Below are positions 36,761 through 45,456 of a DNA stretch of 64,000 nucleotides, piece after piece. The notes below the pieces were generated by a model, which saw nothing but the letters and a program-made list of their open reading frames with translations, did not search any database and was not told the origin of the DNA. Each line of letters starts with the position of its first letter. Position 1 is the first letter of the stretch. Source of the stretch: Seonamhaeicola sp. GTDB lineage: Bacteria; Bacteroidota; Bacteroidia; Flavobacteriales; Flavobacteriaceae. Both the position numbers and the translations under genes were made by a program. The DNA lies in contig NZ_JANQJQ010000005.1 in the NCBI RefSeq assembly GCF_028281565.1, forward strand, positions 1-64,000, given 5' to 3'.

Positions 36761-37702
36761 TTGAAGATATCGAAAGAAGTTAAAACAGCTTTATTAGTAA
36801 TTTCAGGAATAGTACTTCTTATTTTTGGTTTTAATTACTTAAAAGGACAAAATCTATTAGACTCATCCCGAACGTTTTACACAGAATATGATAATGTTGA
36901 AGGTTTAACACCCTCAATGCCTGTAACCATTAGCGGTAAAGTGGTTGGGAAAGTTTCCAGTATAGATTTCAAAAACGATAATTCAGCAAATCTTATTGTA
37001 GAACTTTTGGTGGATAGTGATTATCAATTTTCAAAAAACAGCAAAGCCGAATTATACGAAACCGGACTGATTGGAGGTAAGGCCGTTGCTATTATTCCGG
37101 CATTTGATAACGCCGGAAATGCCCAATCCGGTGATACCTTAGAAGGAAGTGTTCAGGCTGGCTTAAGTGAATTGGTGAATCAAAGGTTAACACCCATTCA
37201 GGAAAATTTAGAGTCTATGTTGAACAGTGCAGATGCGCTTTTAAAGAATCTTAACACACTTTTTGACAGTAGAACCAAAGCCAATTTAAAATCCTCTATT
37301 TCTGGATTGAACGAGACAATTGCTGAATTTAAAGTTACAGCTAAATCGTTAAATGAGTTATTGGCCGATGATAACAGTAAACTCAATAAGTCTTTGGCCA
37401 ATGTAGAAACAATATCTGCTAATTTTTCTAAAGTATCTGATTCTATTGCCAGCGCTAATATTGGTCAGACCATTGATAATTTGGAATCTACCTTAAATAA
37501 ATTCAATACTATTCTGGCCGGTCTGGAACGTGGGGAGGGCTCTATGGGTAAATTGTTAAAAGACGAAGCTTTATATAACAATTTGGAAGGCGCCACCGGA
37601 GAAATGGAAGCCCTTTTAAAAGACATTAAGCTGCACCCCAAACGTTATTTCAGAATACTTTCTAAAAAGGAAATCCCATACTCAGAAGAAGAAAAAAACT
37701 AG
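36761..37702 (+). CDS. MlaD family (MCE domain) protein
   Basis: A 313-residue protein: one N-terminal membrane anchor (about 7-25, ALLVISGIVLLIFGFNYL), an MCE domain about 38-115 (YDNVEGLTPSMPVTISGKVV, ETGLIGGKAVAII), and a long helical C-terminal part (about 135-290). It is the substrate-binding subunit of a phospholipid-trafficking ABC system; the ATPase and permease are not next to it. The start is TTG (36761), supported by the flavobacterial N-terminus MKISKEVKTALLVIS; no ATG is available. It is separated by one base from the next gene. Confidence 0.92.
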   Translation: MKISKEVKTALLVISGIVLLIFGFNYLKGQNLLDSSRTFYTEYDNVEGLTPSMPVTISGKVVGKVSSIDFKNDNSANLIVELLVDSDYQFSKNSKAELYETGLIGGKAVAIIPAFDNAGNAQSGDTLEGSVQAGLSELVNQRLTPIQENLESMLNSADALLKNLNTLFDSRTKANLKSSISGLNETIAEFKVTAKSLNELLADDNSKLNKSLANVETISANFSKVSDSIASANIGQTIDNLESTLNKFNTILAGLERGEGSMGKLLKDEALYNNLEGATGEMEALLKDIKLHPKRYFRILSKKEIPYSEEEKN

Positions 37703-37703
37703 T

Positions 37704-39011
37704 ATGCACTACTTGCCGAACATAATTTTTGCAGTTCTGCTCATTTTAGGAATAGGTTATTTTACTAAAAACGTAAAAAAACTTATCAGAAATATAAAGC
37801 TTGGACAGGATGTTGATGTAAGTGATAATAAATCGCAACGTTTTAAAAATATGATGCGCATTGCTTTTGGACAAAGTAAAATGGTGCGTCGTCCTGTAGC
37901 TGGGTTACTTCACGCTGTTGTATACGTTGGATTTTTAGTGATCAATATTGAGGTCCTGGAGATTATTATTGATGGGGTATTTGGTACCCACCGCATATTT
38001 TCAGGTATAGGAAAGCCTTACGGTGTTTTAATCGGGATTTTTGAGGTTCTGGCTATTCTGGTCTTTGTTGCGGTTATTGTTTTCTGGGTACGAAGAAACA
38101 TCATTAAATTAAGACGTTTCTGGAATAAAGAGATGACCAGCTGGCCCAAGAACGATGCCAATTATATCCTGTATTTCGAAATGGTACTAATGACCTTGTT
38201 TTTGGTGATGAATGCTACCGATGTGTCATTTCAAAATATGAATAATGGCAATATTGTTAGTCAGTTCATAGCACCATGGTTTAGCGGATTGCCTGAAAGC
38301 ACACTGCACGTTATTGAAAGAGCAGCCTGGTGGATACATATAGTCGGGATCTTTATCTTTTTAAACTACCTGTATTATTCAAAACATTTACATATTATTC
38401 TGGCATTTCCAAATACCTATTACGGTAGTTTAAAGCCTAAGGGCCAGTTTGATAATCTGGCATCCGTAACCAAAGAAGTAAAATTGATGATGGATCCTAA
38501 TGCTGATCCATTTGCGGCACCTCCTGAAGGCACAGAAGCAGAAATGCCAGCTAAGTTTGGTGCCAGCGATGTGCAGGATTTAAACTGGGTGCAATTGCTT
38601 AGCGCTTATACCTGTACGGAATGCGGTAGATGTACCTCGGCCTGTCCCGCAAATTTAACAGGTAAAAAGCTGTCGCCGCGTAAGATTATGATGGACACAC
38701 GCGACCGATTAGAAGAAGTTGGTAAAAACATAGATACTAATAATGGCGAGTTTAAAGATGATGGTAAGCAGTTGCTGGGAGATTATATTACACACGAAGA
38801 GCTTTGGGCTTGTACAACCTGTAATGCCTGTGTAGAAGAGTGCCCGGTAAGTATCAACCCGTTGTCCATTATTTTAGATATGCGTCGTTATTTGGTGATG
38901 GAGCAAAGTGCCGCGCCTGCCGAATTAAACAATATGATGACCAATATTGAAAACAACGGAGCGCCATGGCCATATAATCAAATGGATAGATTAAACTGGA
39001 AAGATGAATAA
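37704..39011 (+). CDS. Membrane-bound 4Fe-4S oxidoreductase subunit
   Basis: A 435-residue protein. The N-terminal half has about five membrane helices of the NarI/HdrE type (LPNIIFAVLLILGIGYF, VEVLEIIIDGVFG-like region, WIHIVGIFIFLNYLYY). The C-terminal half has two ferredoxin-like motifs CTECGRCTSACP and CTTCNACVEECP, each binding a 4Fe-4S cluster. The membrane half together with the CCG-domain protein encoded after the next gene resembles a heterodisulfide-reductase/glycolate-oxidase-type electron-transfer module with unknown donor. The MCE gene ends one base before this start. Confidence 0.92.
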   Translation: MHYLPNIIFAVLLILGIGYFTKNVKKLIRNIKLGQDVDVSDNKSQRFKNMMRIAFGQSKMVRRPVAGLLHAVVYVGFLVINIEVLEIIIDGVFGTHRIFSGIGKPYGVLIGIFEVLAILVFVAVIVFWVRRNIIKLRRFWNKEMTSWPKNDANYILYFEMVLMTLFLVMNATDVSFQNMNNGNIVSQFIAPWFSGLPESTLHVIERAAWWIHIVGIFIFLNYLYYSKHLHIILAFPNTYYGSLKPKGQFDNLASVTKEVKLMMDPNADPFAAPPEGTEAEMPAKFGASDVQDLNWVQLLSAYTCTECGRCTSACPANLTGKKLSPRKIMMDTRDRLEEVGKNIDTNNGEFKDDGKQLLGDYITHEELWACTTCNACVEECPVSINPLSIILDMRRYLVMEQSAAPAELNNMMTNIENNGAPWPYNQMDRLNWKDE

Positions 39012-39690
39012 ACCATTTATGAGTAAAAGAAATAATATAATATCTTACGTAAGAGTTGTTGCTTTTTGTTTTTTAATGATAGGGATGAACGTTTGTGTTT
39101 ATTCTCAAACCAGTAATGAGACCACTAAGCATATTAACAGTTTAGCGCAAAAGATGTTTGTTGATATAAACAATAGGGATTACGATGCTATTATAGAGAT
39201 GATGCATCCAAAGGCCTTTGAGTTGGTTCCAAAAGAATCTTTTAAAAGTGTTTTTAAATCTATGTTTGAAGGTGATGAGGAGTTTAGCATTGATATTCCC
39301 AAAAGAATACCTGAATATAAGGTATCAGAGGTTTTTAAAGGTGATCAGAATAATTTAGAATACGCTTTTGTTTCTTATGATATGAATATGAAAATGACAT
39401 TTCACAATCAGGAATTTGATGAGGAATCAAAAAAAATGATGATTGGAATGATGAAAGTTCAAGGAATGGATGTAGAGTTTATATCAAGTAATACATTGGA
39501 TGTGTTAATGAATGATAGAATAACCATTTTAATGAAAGACGATGCAACCAATAGTAATTGGGTTATGATAAATTACGATGCCAATTCGCCTTTATTCGTT
39601 CAGATAGTACCCTCTGACTTGATAGGGGCTGCAAAAGAATACCAACAAGCTTTAATGTTAAAAAGCAAAAAGGAAAGTGAAAACAAATAA
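39004..39690 (+). CDS. Exported protein of unknown function between Fe-S subunits
   Basis: Not recognised. The 228-residue product has a signal peptide (VVAFCFLMIGMNVCVYSQ), then a helical and beta-rich region whose beginning (LAQKMFVDINNRDYDAIIEM, MHPKAFELVPKE) has the look of an NTF2-like fold (weak inference). It overlaps the upstream Fe-S gene by 8 bases; a second ATG at 39019 is an alternative start. It ends 9 bases before the CCG-domain gene, so it is embedded in the operon although its location in the cell (periplasm) differs from its neighbours. Confidence 0.78.
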   Translation: MNKPFMSKRNNIISYVRVVAFCFLMIGMNVCVYSQTSNETTKHINSLAQKMFVDINNRDYDAIIEMMHPKAFELVPKESFKSVFKSMFEGDEEFSIDIPKRIPEYKVSEVFKGDQNNLEYAFVSYDMNMKMTFHNQEFDEESKKMMIGMMKVQGMDVEFISSNTLDVLMNDRITILMKDDATNSNWVMINYDANSPLFVQIVPSDLIGAAKEYQQALMLKSKKESENK

Positions 39691-39699
39691 ATTGATGCT

Positions 39700-40491
39700 A
39701 TGGGTGAATTGTTAAAAGTACCAACAATGGCAGATTATATGGCGGAAGGCAAGCAGCCGGAGGTTTTATTTTGGGTGGGGTCTGCCGGTAGTTTTGATGA
39801 TAGAGCTAAAAAAATAACCAAAGCATTTGTTAAAATTTTAAATAAGGCTGATGTAGATTTCGCAGTTCTGGGAACCGAAGAAAGTTGTACCGGTGATGTG
39901 GCCAAACGTGCCGGCAATGAGTTTTTGTTCCAAATGCAGGCTTTAATGAATATTGAGGTTTTGAATGCTTATGAAGTAAAAAAGATCGTGACCTGTGATC
40001 CGCATTCATTTAATTGTTTGAAGAATGAATATCCGAATTTGGGAGGGACCTATGAGGTATTACACCATACGCAATTTATTAAGGAGCTTATCGAATCCGG
40101 GCGCTTCAAGGTTGAAGGGGGGGTATATAAAGGCAAACGTATTACGTTTCATGATCCCTGTTATTTGGGAAGAGCCAATAATGAATACGATGCGCCGAGA
40201 GCGCTCCTTAAAACCACTAAGGCCGATATTGTGGAAATGAAGCGGCATAAAAGTACAGGTTTATGTTGCGGAGCAGGAGGCGCTCAAATGTTTAAAGAAC
40301 CGGAAAAAGGCGATATGGATGTGAACGTTTTAAGAACCGAAGATGCTTTGAAAACAAACCCAAATATTATCGCAACGGGATGTCCTTATTGCAATACTAT
40401 GATGACCGACGGCGTTAAGGCTAAAGAAAAAGAAGCTGACATTTCAGTTTTAGACATTGCAGAGTTAATTGCAAACTCAGAAGAATTATAA
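39700..40491 (+). CDS. CCG-domain (Fe-S)-binding oxidoreductase subunit
   Basis: A 263-residue cytoplasmic protein of the HdrB/GlpC/LutA-like group with two cysteine-rich CCG units: one begins at ESCTGDVAKRAGNEF and continues to TFHDPCYLGRANN, then LCCGAGGAQMF and ATGCPYCNTMM. These units bind a non-cubane Fe-S cluster and handle disulfides or quinone-linked electrons. It is the natural partner of the membrane 4Fe-4S subunit encoded at 37.7 kb; the exported protein gene lies between the two. Confidence 0.92.
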   Translation: MGELLKVPTMADYMAEGKQPEVLFWVGSAGSFDDRAKKITKAFVKILNKADVDFAVLGTEESCTGDVAKRAGNEFLFQMQALMNIEVLNAYEVKKIVTCDPHSFNCLKNEYPNLGGTYEVLHHTQFIKELIESGRFKVEGGVYKGKRITFHDPCYLGRANNEYDAPRALLKTTKADIVEMKRHKSTGLCCGAGGAQMFKEPEKGDMDVNVLRTEDALKTNPNIIATGCPYCNTMMTDGVKAKEKEADISVLDIAELIANSEEL

Positions 40492-40499
40492 ATTAATAT

Positions 40500-40527
40500 A
40501 TCGTAAATCTAAAATCGTAAATCGTAT
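40500..40527 (+). repeat. Dispersed intergenic repeat, copy D
   Basis: TCGTAAATCTAAAATCGTAAATCGTA includes the 13-mer ATCTAAAATCGTA (40507-40519), exactly shared (as complement) with the copy at 15022 and (same strand) with that at 15295. It fills the 46-base gap between the CCG gene and the next start codon. Confidence 0.75.
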
Positions 40528-40537
40528 ACAGAGTATC

Positions 40538-41023
40538 ATGCTAGTAGATTTTAATACATTACCCGAAGAAGCAAGAGTTTGGATCTATCAGGCTAACCGT
40601 TCGTTTACAGACGAGGAAATAGCTGAAATAGAATCCAAATTGGATACGTTTATTGAAAACTGGACGGCTCATGGTGGCGATTTACATTCAGGTTACCTGA
40701 TTAAGTATAAGCGGTTTATCGTAATAGGGCTCAATCAAAGTTTAAATGCTGCCACCGGATGTTCCATTGATGCGTCGGTGCATTTTATTCAACAATTGGA
40801 GAAAGCGTACAATGTAGATCTGATGGATAAAATGAATGTATCTTACAAGCAGGGTGAATATATTGCTTATAAATCCTTAGCAGATTTCAAAAAAATGGCT
40901 AAGGATCGCGCTGTTTCTAAAAACACCATAGTCTTTAATAATCTGGTCACCAATATTGCCGAATTTAATGAGAACTGGGAGGTTCCTGCAAGCGAAAGCT
41001 GGCATAGTAGATTTCTTAATTGA
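40538..41023 (+). CDS. Conserved flavobacterial protein, sometimes mislabelled ABC ATPase
   Basis: A 161-residue soluble protein with MLVDFNTLPEEARVWIYQAN at the start, a FIENWTAHGGDLHSGY segment and a C-terminal SWHSRFLN. It has no Walker A, Walker B or signature motif, so an ATPase function is not supported by the sequence even if databases use that label. I do not recognise a fold. The start at 40538 is preferred over upstream TTG codons because those would read through the repeat copy D. It is the last gene of the Fe-S run. Confidence 0.85.
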   Translation: MLVDFNTLPEEARVWIYQANRSFTDEEIAEIESKLDTFIENWTAHGGDLHSGYLIKYKRFIVIGLNQSLNAATGCSIDASVHFIQQLEKAYNVDLMDKMNVSYKQGEYIAYKSLADFKKMAKDRAVSKNTIVFNNLVTNIAEFNENWEVPASESWHSRFLN

Positions 41024-41099
41024 TCATAATTCATTTTTAACTTTCATATCTCAAATAGATTATTGATTTTTACACTTTTCAAATAGCAAACCTTAAAGT

Positions 41100-42323
41100 A
41101 TGGCTAAAGAAATTTTCTTATTAAACATTTCTGGGCAGGATAAACCCGGGTTAACTTCTGCATTAACCTCCGTATTAGCTGAATACGGTGCCAAAGTGTT
41201 GGATATTGGACAAGCAAACATTCATGATACACTATCGTTAGGGATCATGTTTGAAATTGAATCAGGGAAAAAACAGTCAGCCGTATTAAAGGATTTATTG
41301 TTTAAAGCTTATGAATTAGGGATCACGGCTAAGTTTACACCCATTTCACTTACTGATTATGAAGACTGGGTAAACCTTCAGGGAAAGAACAGATACATTG
41401 TTACCATTTTAGGGGAGAAACTGGCCGCTGAGCAAATATCGGAAGTCACAAAAATCATTTCTGATAAGAACTTAAATATTGATTCTATTAAACGCCTTAC
41501 AGGGCGTTTATCGTTGGTTAAAAAAGAAGAATACCCCAGAGCATCTATTCAATTATCAATTAGGGGTAGAATAAATAATAAGGCGGAATTCACCGAGAAA
41601 TTCATGCAAATTTCACAGGACCTGGATGTGGATATTGCATTCCAGGAAGACAATATTTTCAGGCGTAACAGACGTTTGGTTTGTTTTGATATGGATTCCA
41701 CCCTTATCCAAACCGAGGTTATTGATGAACTGGCAGAATTAGCCGGGGTAGGAGACGAAGTAAAAGCCATTACGGAATCGGCCATGCAGGGCGAGATTGA
41801 TTTCAACGAAAGTTTTGAGAAACGTATGAAGCTTTTAAAAGGCTTAAGCGAAGATGTGTTGTATAATGTGGCGGTTAACCTTCCAATTACCAAAGGAGCC
41901 AGAAGACTTATTGACACACTTAAAAGCTACGGATTTAAAACTGCTATTTTATCTGGTGGGTTTACCTATTTCGGGCACTATTTACAAAAGGAATTGGGGA
42001 TTGACTACGTATATGCCAACCAGTTGGAAATTAAAGATGGTGCTTTAACGGGTAATTACCTTGGAGACATTGTGAATGGAGAGAAAAAGGCAGAATACCT
42101 CAGGGAAATTGCCATAAAGGAAGGTATTGATATCAGCCAGACCATTGCCGTAGGTGATGGTGCCAACGACTTACCAATGCTTAATCTGGCAGGATTGGGA
42201 ATTGCATTTCACGCAAAACCAACGGTAAAGGATAATGCGCAAAACTCTATTTCAAGTATTGGATTAGATGGCGTGTTGTATTTGTTGGGGTATCATGACC
42301 GGCATATTGATTTAATTGAATAG
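41100..42323 (+). CDS. serB: Phosphoserine phosphatase with N-terminal ACT domains
   Basis: A 407-residue SerB: two ACT-like regulatory domains (about 1-170, starting EIFLLNISGQDKPGLTSALT), then the HAD phosphatase core from about 195: nucleophile motif FDMDSTLI, TEVIDELAELAGVGDEV, LSGGFTYF and VGDGANDLPML. It converts phosphoserine to serine, the last step of serine synthesis; the ACT domains probably bind serine. It stands alone, with 130 bases of non-coding DNA before the next gene. Confidence 0.95.
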   Translation: MAKEIFLLNISGQDKPGLTSALTSVLAEYGAKVLDIGQANIHDTLSLGIMFEIESGKKQSAVLKDLLFKAYELGITAKFTPISLTDYEDWVNLQGKNRYIVTILGEKLAAEQISEVTKIISDKNLNIDSIKRLTGRLSLVKKEEYPRASIQLSIRGRINNKAEFTEKFMQISQDLDVDIAFQEDNIFRRNRRLVCFDMDSTLIQTEVIDELAELAGVGDEVKAITESAMQGEIDFNESFEKRMKLLKGLSEDVLYNVAVNLPITKGARRLIDTLKSYGFKTAILSGGFTYFGHYLQKELGIDYVYANQLEIKDGALTGNYLGDIVNGEKKAEYLREIAIKEGIDISQTIAVGDGANDLPMLNLAGLGIAFHAKPTVKDNAQNSISSIGLDGVLYLLGYHDRHIDLIE

Positions 42324-42453
42324 TTTACTGTTTCAGTTAATTTCTTCTTTATAAATCTATCTTAAAGTCTTTTTATCTTGTTGCTAAAAATAGTATTTTG
42401 GCATGGTTATTAGTATTAATACAATTAATATTAATAGGCTTAATACATTGCTT

Positions 42454-45369
42454 ATGCGTCAAATCTTATTTACTCTCTTTTCTCTCGTCATTTTTCAGAC
42501 TTTACAAAGTCAAACAAATACTAATCCTTTACTTTCGGAAGATATTGAAGCCCAAAAAAAGTGGGTTGACAGTGTCTATGCCTCCATGAGTTTAAAAGAA
42601 AAAGTGGGGCAATTGTATATGGTTCAGGTGATGTCTAACCAGGATGCAGATAAAAAAAATGACATTATTAAACTGATTCGGGAGCATCATATTGGAGGGA
42701 TCATATATTCAAAAGGAGGCCCTGTAAGGCAGGCTAAATTAAATAACGAATTACAGTCTATTTCAAAAATACCCATGCTCATTGGTATGGATGCCGAATG
42801 GGGTTTAAGCATGCGATTGGATTCCACCTATGCTTTCCCCTGGAATATGACACTTGGGGCCATAAAGGACCGTGCATTGATTGAAAAAACCGGCAAACAT
42901 ATCGGTGAGCATTGCAAACGCATAGGCGTGCATTTTAATTTTGCACCTGTTGCCGATATTAATACGAATCCTAAGAACCCTATTATTGGTAACCGCTCAT
43001 TTGGTGAAAGCAGAGATAATGTTACCGAAAAAGCGCTGGCTTTTATGAAAGGTATGCAAGGTGCAGGCGTATTAGCAAATGCCAAGCATTTTCCAGGCCA
43101 TGGTGATACAGAGCAAGATTCTCATGAAACCCTGCCAACTGTTAGTTTTGATGAAAAACGTTTAGATTCCGTGGAATTGTATCCCTATAAAAAGCTTATT
43201 AAAAAAGGGCTTTCCAGTGTTATGGTAGCCCATTTAAATGTGCCGAGTTTAGAAAGCCGTTCCGGGTATCCTTCTTCACTGTCAAAAAATGTCATTACTA
43301 ATATCCTGAAGGATTCTTTAGGGTTTCAAGGTCTCATTTTTACCGATGCTTTAACCATGAAAGGTGTTGCGGATTTTGATTTAACCGGTGATATTGATTT
43401 AGCGGCTTTTAAAGCAGGAAATGATGTCATGCTTATGTCCGAGGATGTAGAAATTGGCATATTAAAAATTGTGAGAGCCTATAACACTGGGGAGATTACA
43501 GAAGCGCGATTAGAACATTCGGTTAAAAAGATCCTTCAAGCAAAATATAAAGTTGGGTTGCATAATTACGAGCCTGTAGGGGTATACAATTTGACTAATG
43601 ATCTGAACAGGTTGGAAGATGATATTCTATACGAAGAGCTTATTGAAAATGCCATTACAGTGGTTAAAAACAAAGGGGATTTATTACCACTTACACGATT
43701 GGAAACCAAGACCATTGCCTATGTACAAATGGGTGACGATGATGGTTCCGTTTTTCTAAACGAGTTAAAAAAGTACACCAAGGTACATCATGTAAAGGCT
43801 AAAATGCTCGATGATTTAATGGGCAAATTACAAGCTTACAATACGGTTGTGATAGGATTGCACCGGTCTAATGCAAATCCCTGGAAGTCCTATAAATTCA
43901 CTGAAAAAGAGCTGGGTTGGTTACAGGAAATTGCCAGAACGCATGATGTTATTCTGGATATTTTTGTAAAACCATATGCTTTAATGGATTTAAAGAACAT
44001 TGAAAACATTGAAAGTATTGTGGTTAGCTATCAAAATAGTGAGTTGGCCCAACAAAAATCGGCTCAGATTATTTTTGGTGCTTTAGGGGCTAAAGGAAGC
44101 TTGCCGGTTTCAACAGGGAAGTTTTTTAAGGTTGGGGAAGGTATTAAATACAGCACTATTAAACGACTGGGGTATACCGTTCCGGAACGTGTTGGTATGA
44201 ATTCGCTTAAATTAAAAAAAGTGGATTCAGTGGCCCAAATGGCCGTGGATTCTATGATGACTCCGGGTATTCAATTACTGATTGCCAAAAATGGAAACGT
44301 TGTTTACAATAAAAACTTCGGAAAACATACATACAAAGGAAAAACAAAAGTGAAGTCCGATGATATTTATGATGTGGCTTCATTAACTAAGATCCTGGCC
44401 ACATTGCCACTTTTAATGGAATTAGAAGAGCAGGGCCTGGTGTCGTTAAACAGTAAAATTTCCGAGATTTTACCGGAATATAAGGATACTAATAAAGAAG
44501 ATATTACCGTTAAAAAAATGCTGTCACATTATGCCAAATTACGGCCGTGGGAGCCGTTTTATTATCATACCTTAGATTCGGTCACAAAAAAGCCCAGTGA
44601 AAAATATTATCGCACTAAGAAAAGTGAAAACTTTAATATTGAAGTCACCAGAAACCTTTATTTAAGGTCTGATTACCAGGATTCTATTCAAAAAATAATT
44701 AAAGAATCTGAATTGTTGGAGCGGTTGAAATATCGGTATAGCGACTTTCCTTATTACATTTTAAAGAAATTTATTGAAACCCATTACGACAAAGGTTTAG
44801 ACGATCTGGTGCAAGAGCATTTTTACCAGTCTTTAGGGGCTAATAATACCTTGTATAATCCGTATTATAAGATAAGTAACAAGAAAATTGTACCAACCGA
44901 AATTGATGACTATTACAGGCACCAAAAAATTCATGGTTTTGTACATGATATGGGTGCTGCCATGCAAAATGGTGTAGGAGGTCATGCCGGGGTGTTTAGT
45001 AATGCTAACGACGTAGCTAAAATTATGCAGATGTATCTGCAAAGAGGGTTTTACGGAGGAAAACGCTATTTAAAACCGGAAACCATTGATAAGTTTAATA
45101 CTTGTTATTTTTGTGAGAAAGACAACAGAAGAGGGGTAGGGTTTGATAAACCACAGTTAGATGAGGAAGGGCCTACTTGTGGTTGTGTATCTATGACCAG
45201 TTTTGGACATTCGGGTTTTACCGGAACCTATGCGTGGGCAGACCCTGGAGAAGACTTAGTATATGTGTTTTTGGCTAACAGGACTTATCCGAGAGCGGGG
45301 AAAAACCTGTTGTTAAGAGAAAATATCAGAACGGAAATACAACGCTTTATATACGAGGCTATAGAATAA
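42454..45369 (+). CDS. GH3 beta-N-acetylhexosaminidase fused to a beta-lactamase-like serine hydrolase
   Basis: A ~971-residue exported protein. Domain 1 (about 25-360) is a NagZ-type glycoside hydrolase family 3 barrel with KHFPGHGDTEQDSHETLPTV and FTDALTMKGV; domain 2 (about 380-560) is the GH3 C-terminal sandwich; domain 3 (about 600-970) is a class C beta-lactamase/DD-peptidase fold with the SLTK nucleophile motif. The pair would cut glycan and peptide parts of muropeptides. The ATG at 42454 is preferred over 42403 because it starts a normal signal peptide (QILFTLFSLVIFQTLQSQ). bshA follows 87 bases downstream. Confidence 0.92.
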   Translation: MRQILFTLFSLVIFQTLQSQTNTNPLLSEDIEAQKKWVDSVYASMSLKEKVGQLYMVQVMSNQDADKKNDIIKLIREHHIGGIIYSKGGPVRQAKLNNELQSISKIPMLIGMDAEWGLSMRLDSTYAFPWNMTLGAIKDRALIEKTGKHIGEHCKRIGVHFNFAPVADINTNPKNPIIGNRSFGESRDNVTEKALAFMKGMQGAGVLANAKHFPGHGDTEQDSHETLPTVSFDEKRLDSVELYPYKKLIKKGLSSVMVAHLNVPSLESRSGYPSSLSKNVITNILKDSLGFQGLIFTDALTMKGVADFDLTGDIDLAAFKAGNDVMLMSEDVEIGILKIVRAYNTGEITEARLEHSVKKILQAKYKVGLHNYEPVGVYNLTNDLNRLEDDILYEELIENAITVVKNKGDLLPLTRLETKTIAYVQMGDDDGSVFLNELKKYTKVHHVKAKMLDDLMGKLQAYNTVVIGLHRSNANPWKSYKFTEKELGWLQEIARTHDVILDIFVKPYALMDLKNIENIESIVVSYQNSELAQQKSAQIIFGALGAKGSLPVSTGKFFKVGEGIKYSTIKRLGYTVPERVGMNSLKLKKVDSVAQMAVDSMMTPGIQLLIAKNGNVVYNKNFGKHTYKGKTKVKSDDIYDVASLTKILATLPLLMELEEQGLVSLNSKISEILPEYKDTNKEDITVKKMLSHYAKLRPWEPFYYHTLDSVTKKPSEKYYRTKKSENFNIEVTRNLYLRSDYQDSIQKIIKESELLERLKYRYSDFPYYILKKFIETHYDKGLDDLVQEHFYQSLGANNTLYNPYYKISNKKIVPTEIDDYYRHQKIHGFVHDMGAAMQNGVGGHAGVFSNANDVAKIMQMYLQRGFYGGKRYLKPETIDKFNTCYFCEKDNRRGVGFDKPQLDEEGPTCGCVSMTSFGHSGFTGTYAWADPGEDLVYVFLANRTYPRAGKNLLLRENIRTEIQRFIYEAIE

Positions 45370-45456
45370 TAATGAAGTACTTAATAGTTAAAAGTATTTT
45401 AAAGTTACGGTAAAACTTTAAGTACTTTTTTACTTTAGGCACTTAAAACTTAAAGT

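Noticed and set aside
40469-40537. Upstream extension of the 161-residue protein
   Set aside because: It starts at TTG inside the CCG gene and would translate the dispersed repeat; the ATG at 40538 is more plausible.
42403-42453. Upstream ATG of the GH3 fusion gene
   Set aside because: It adds a polar Asn/Ile-rich stretch before the signal peptide; the ATG at 42454 gives a normal signal peptide.
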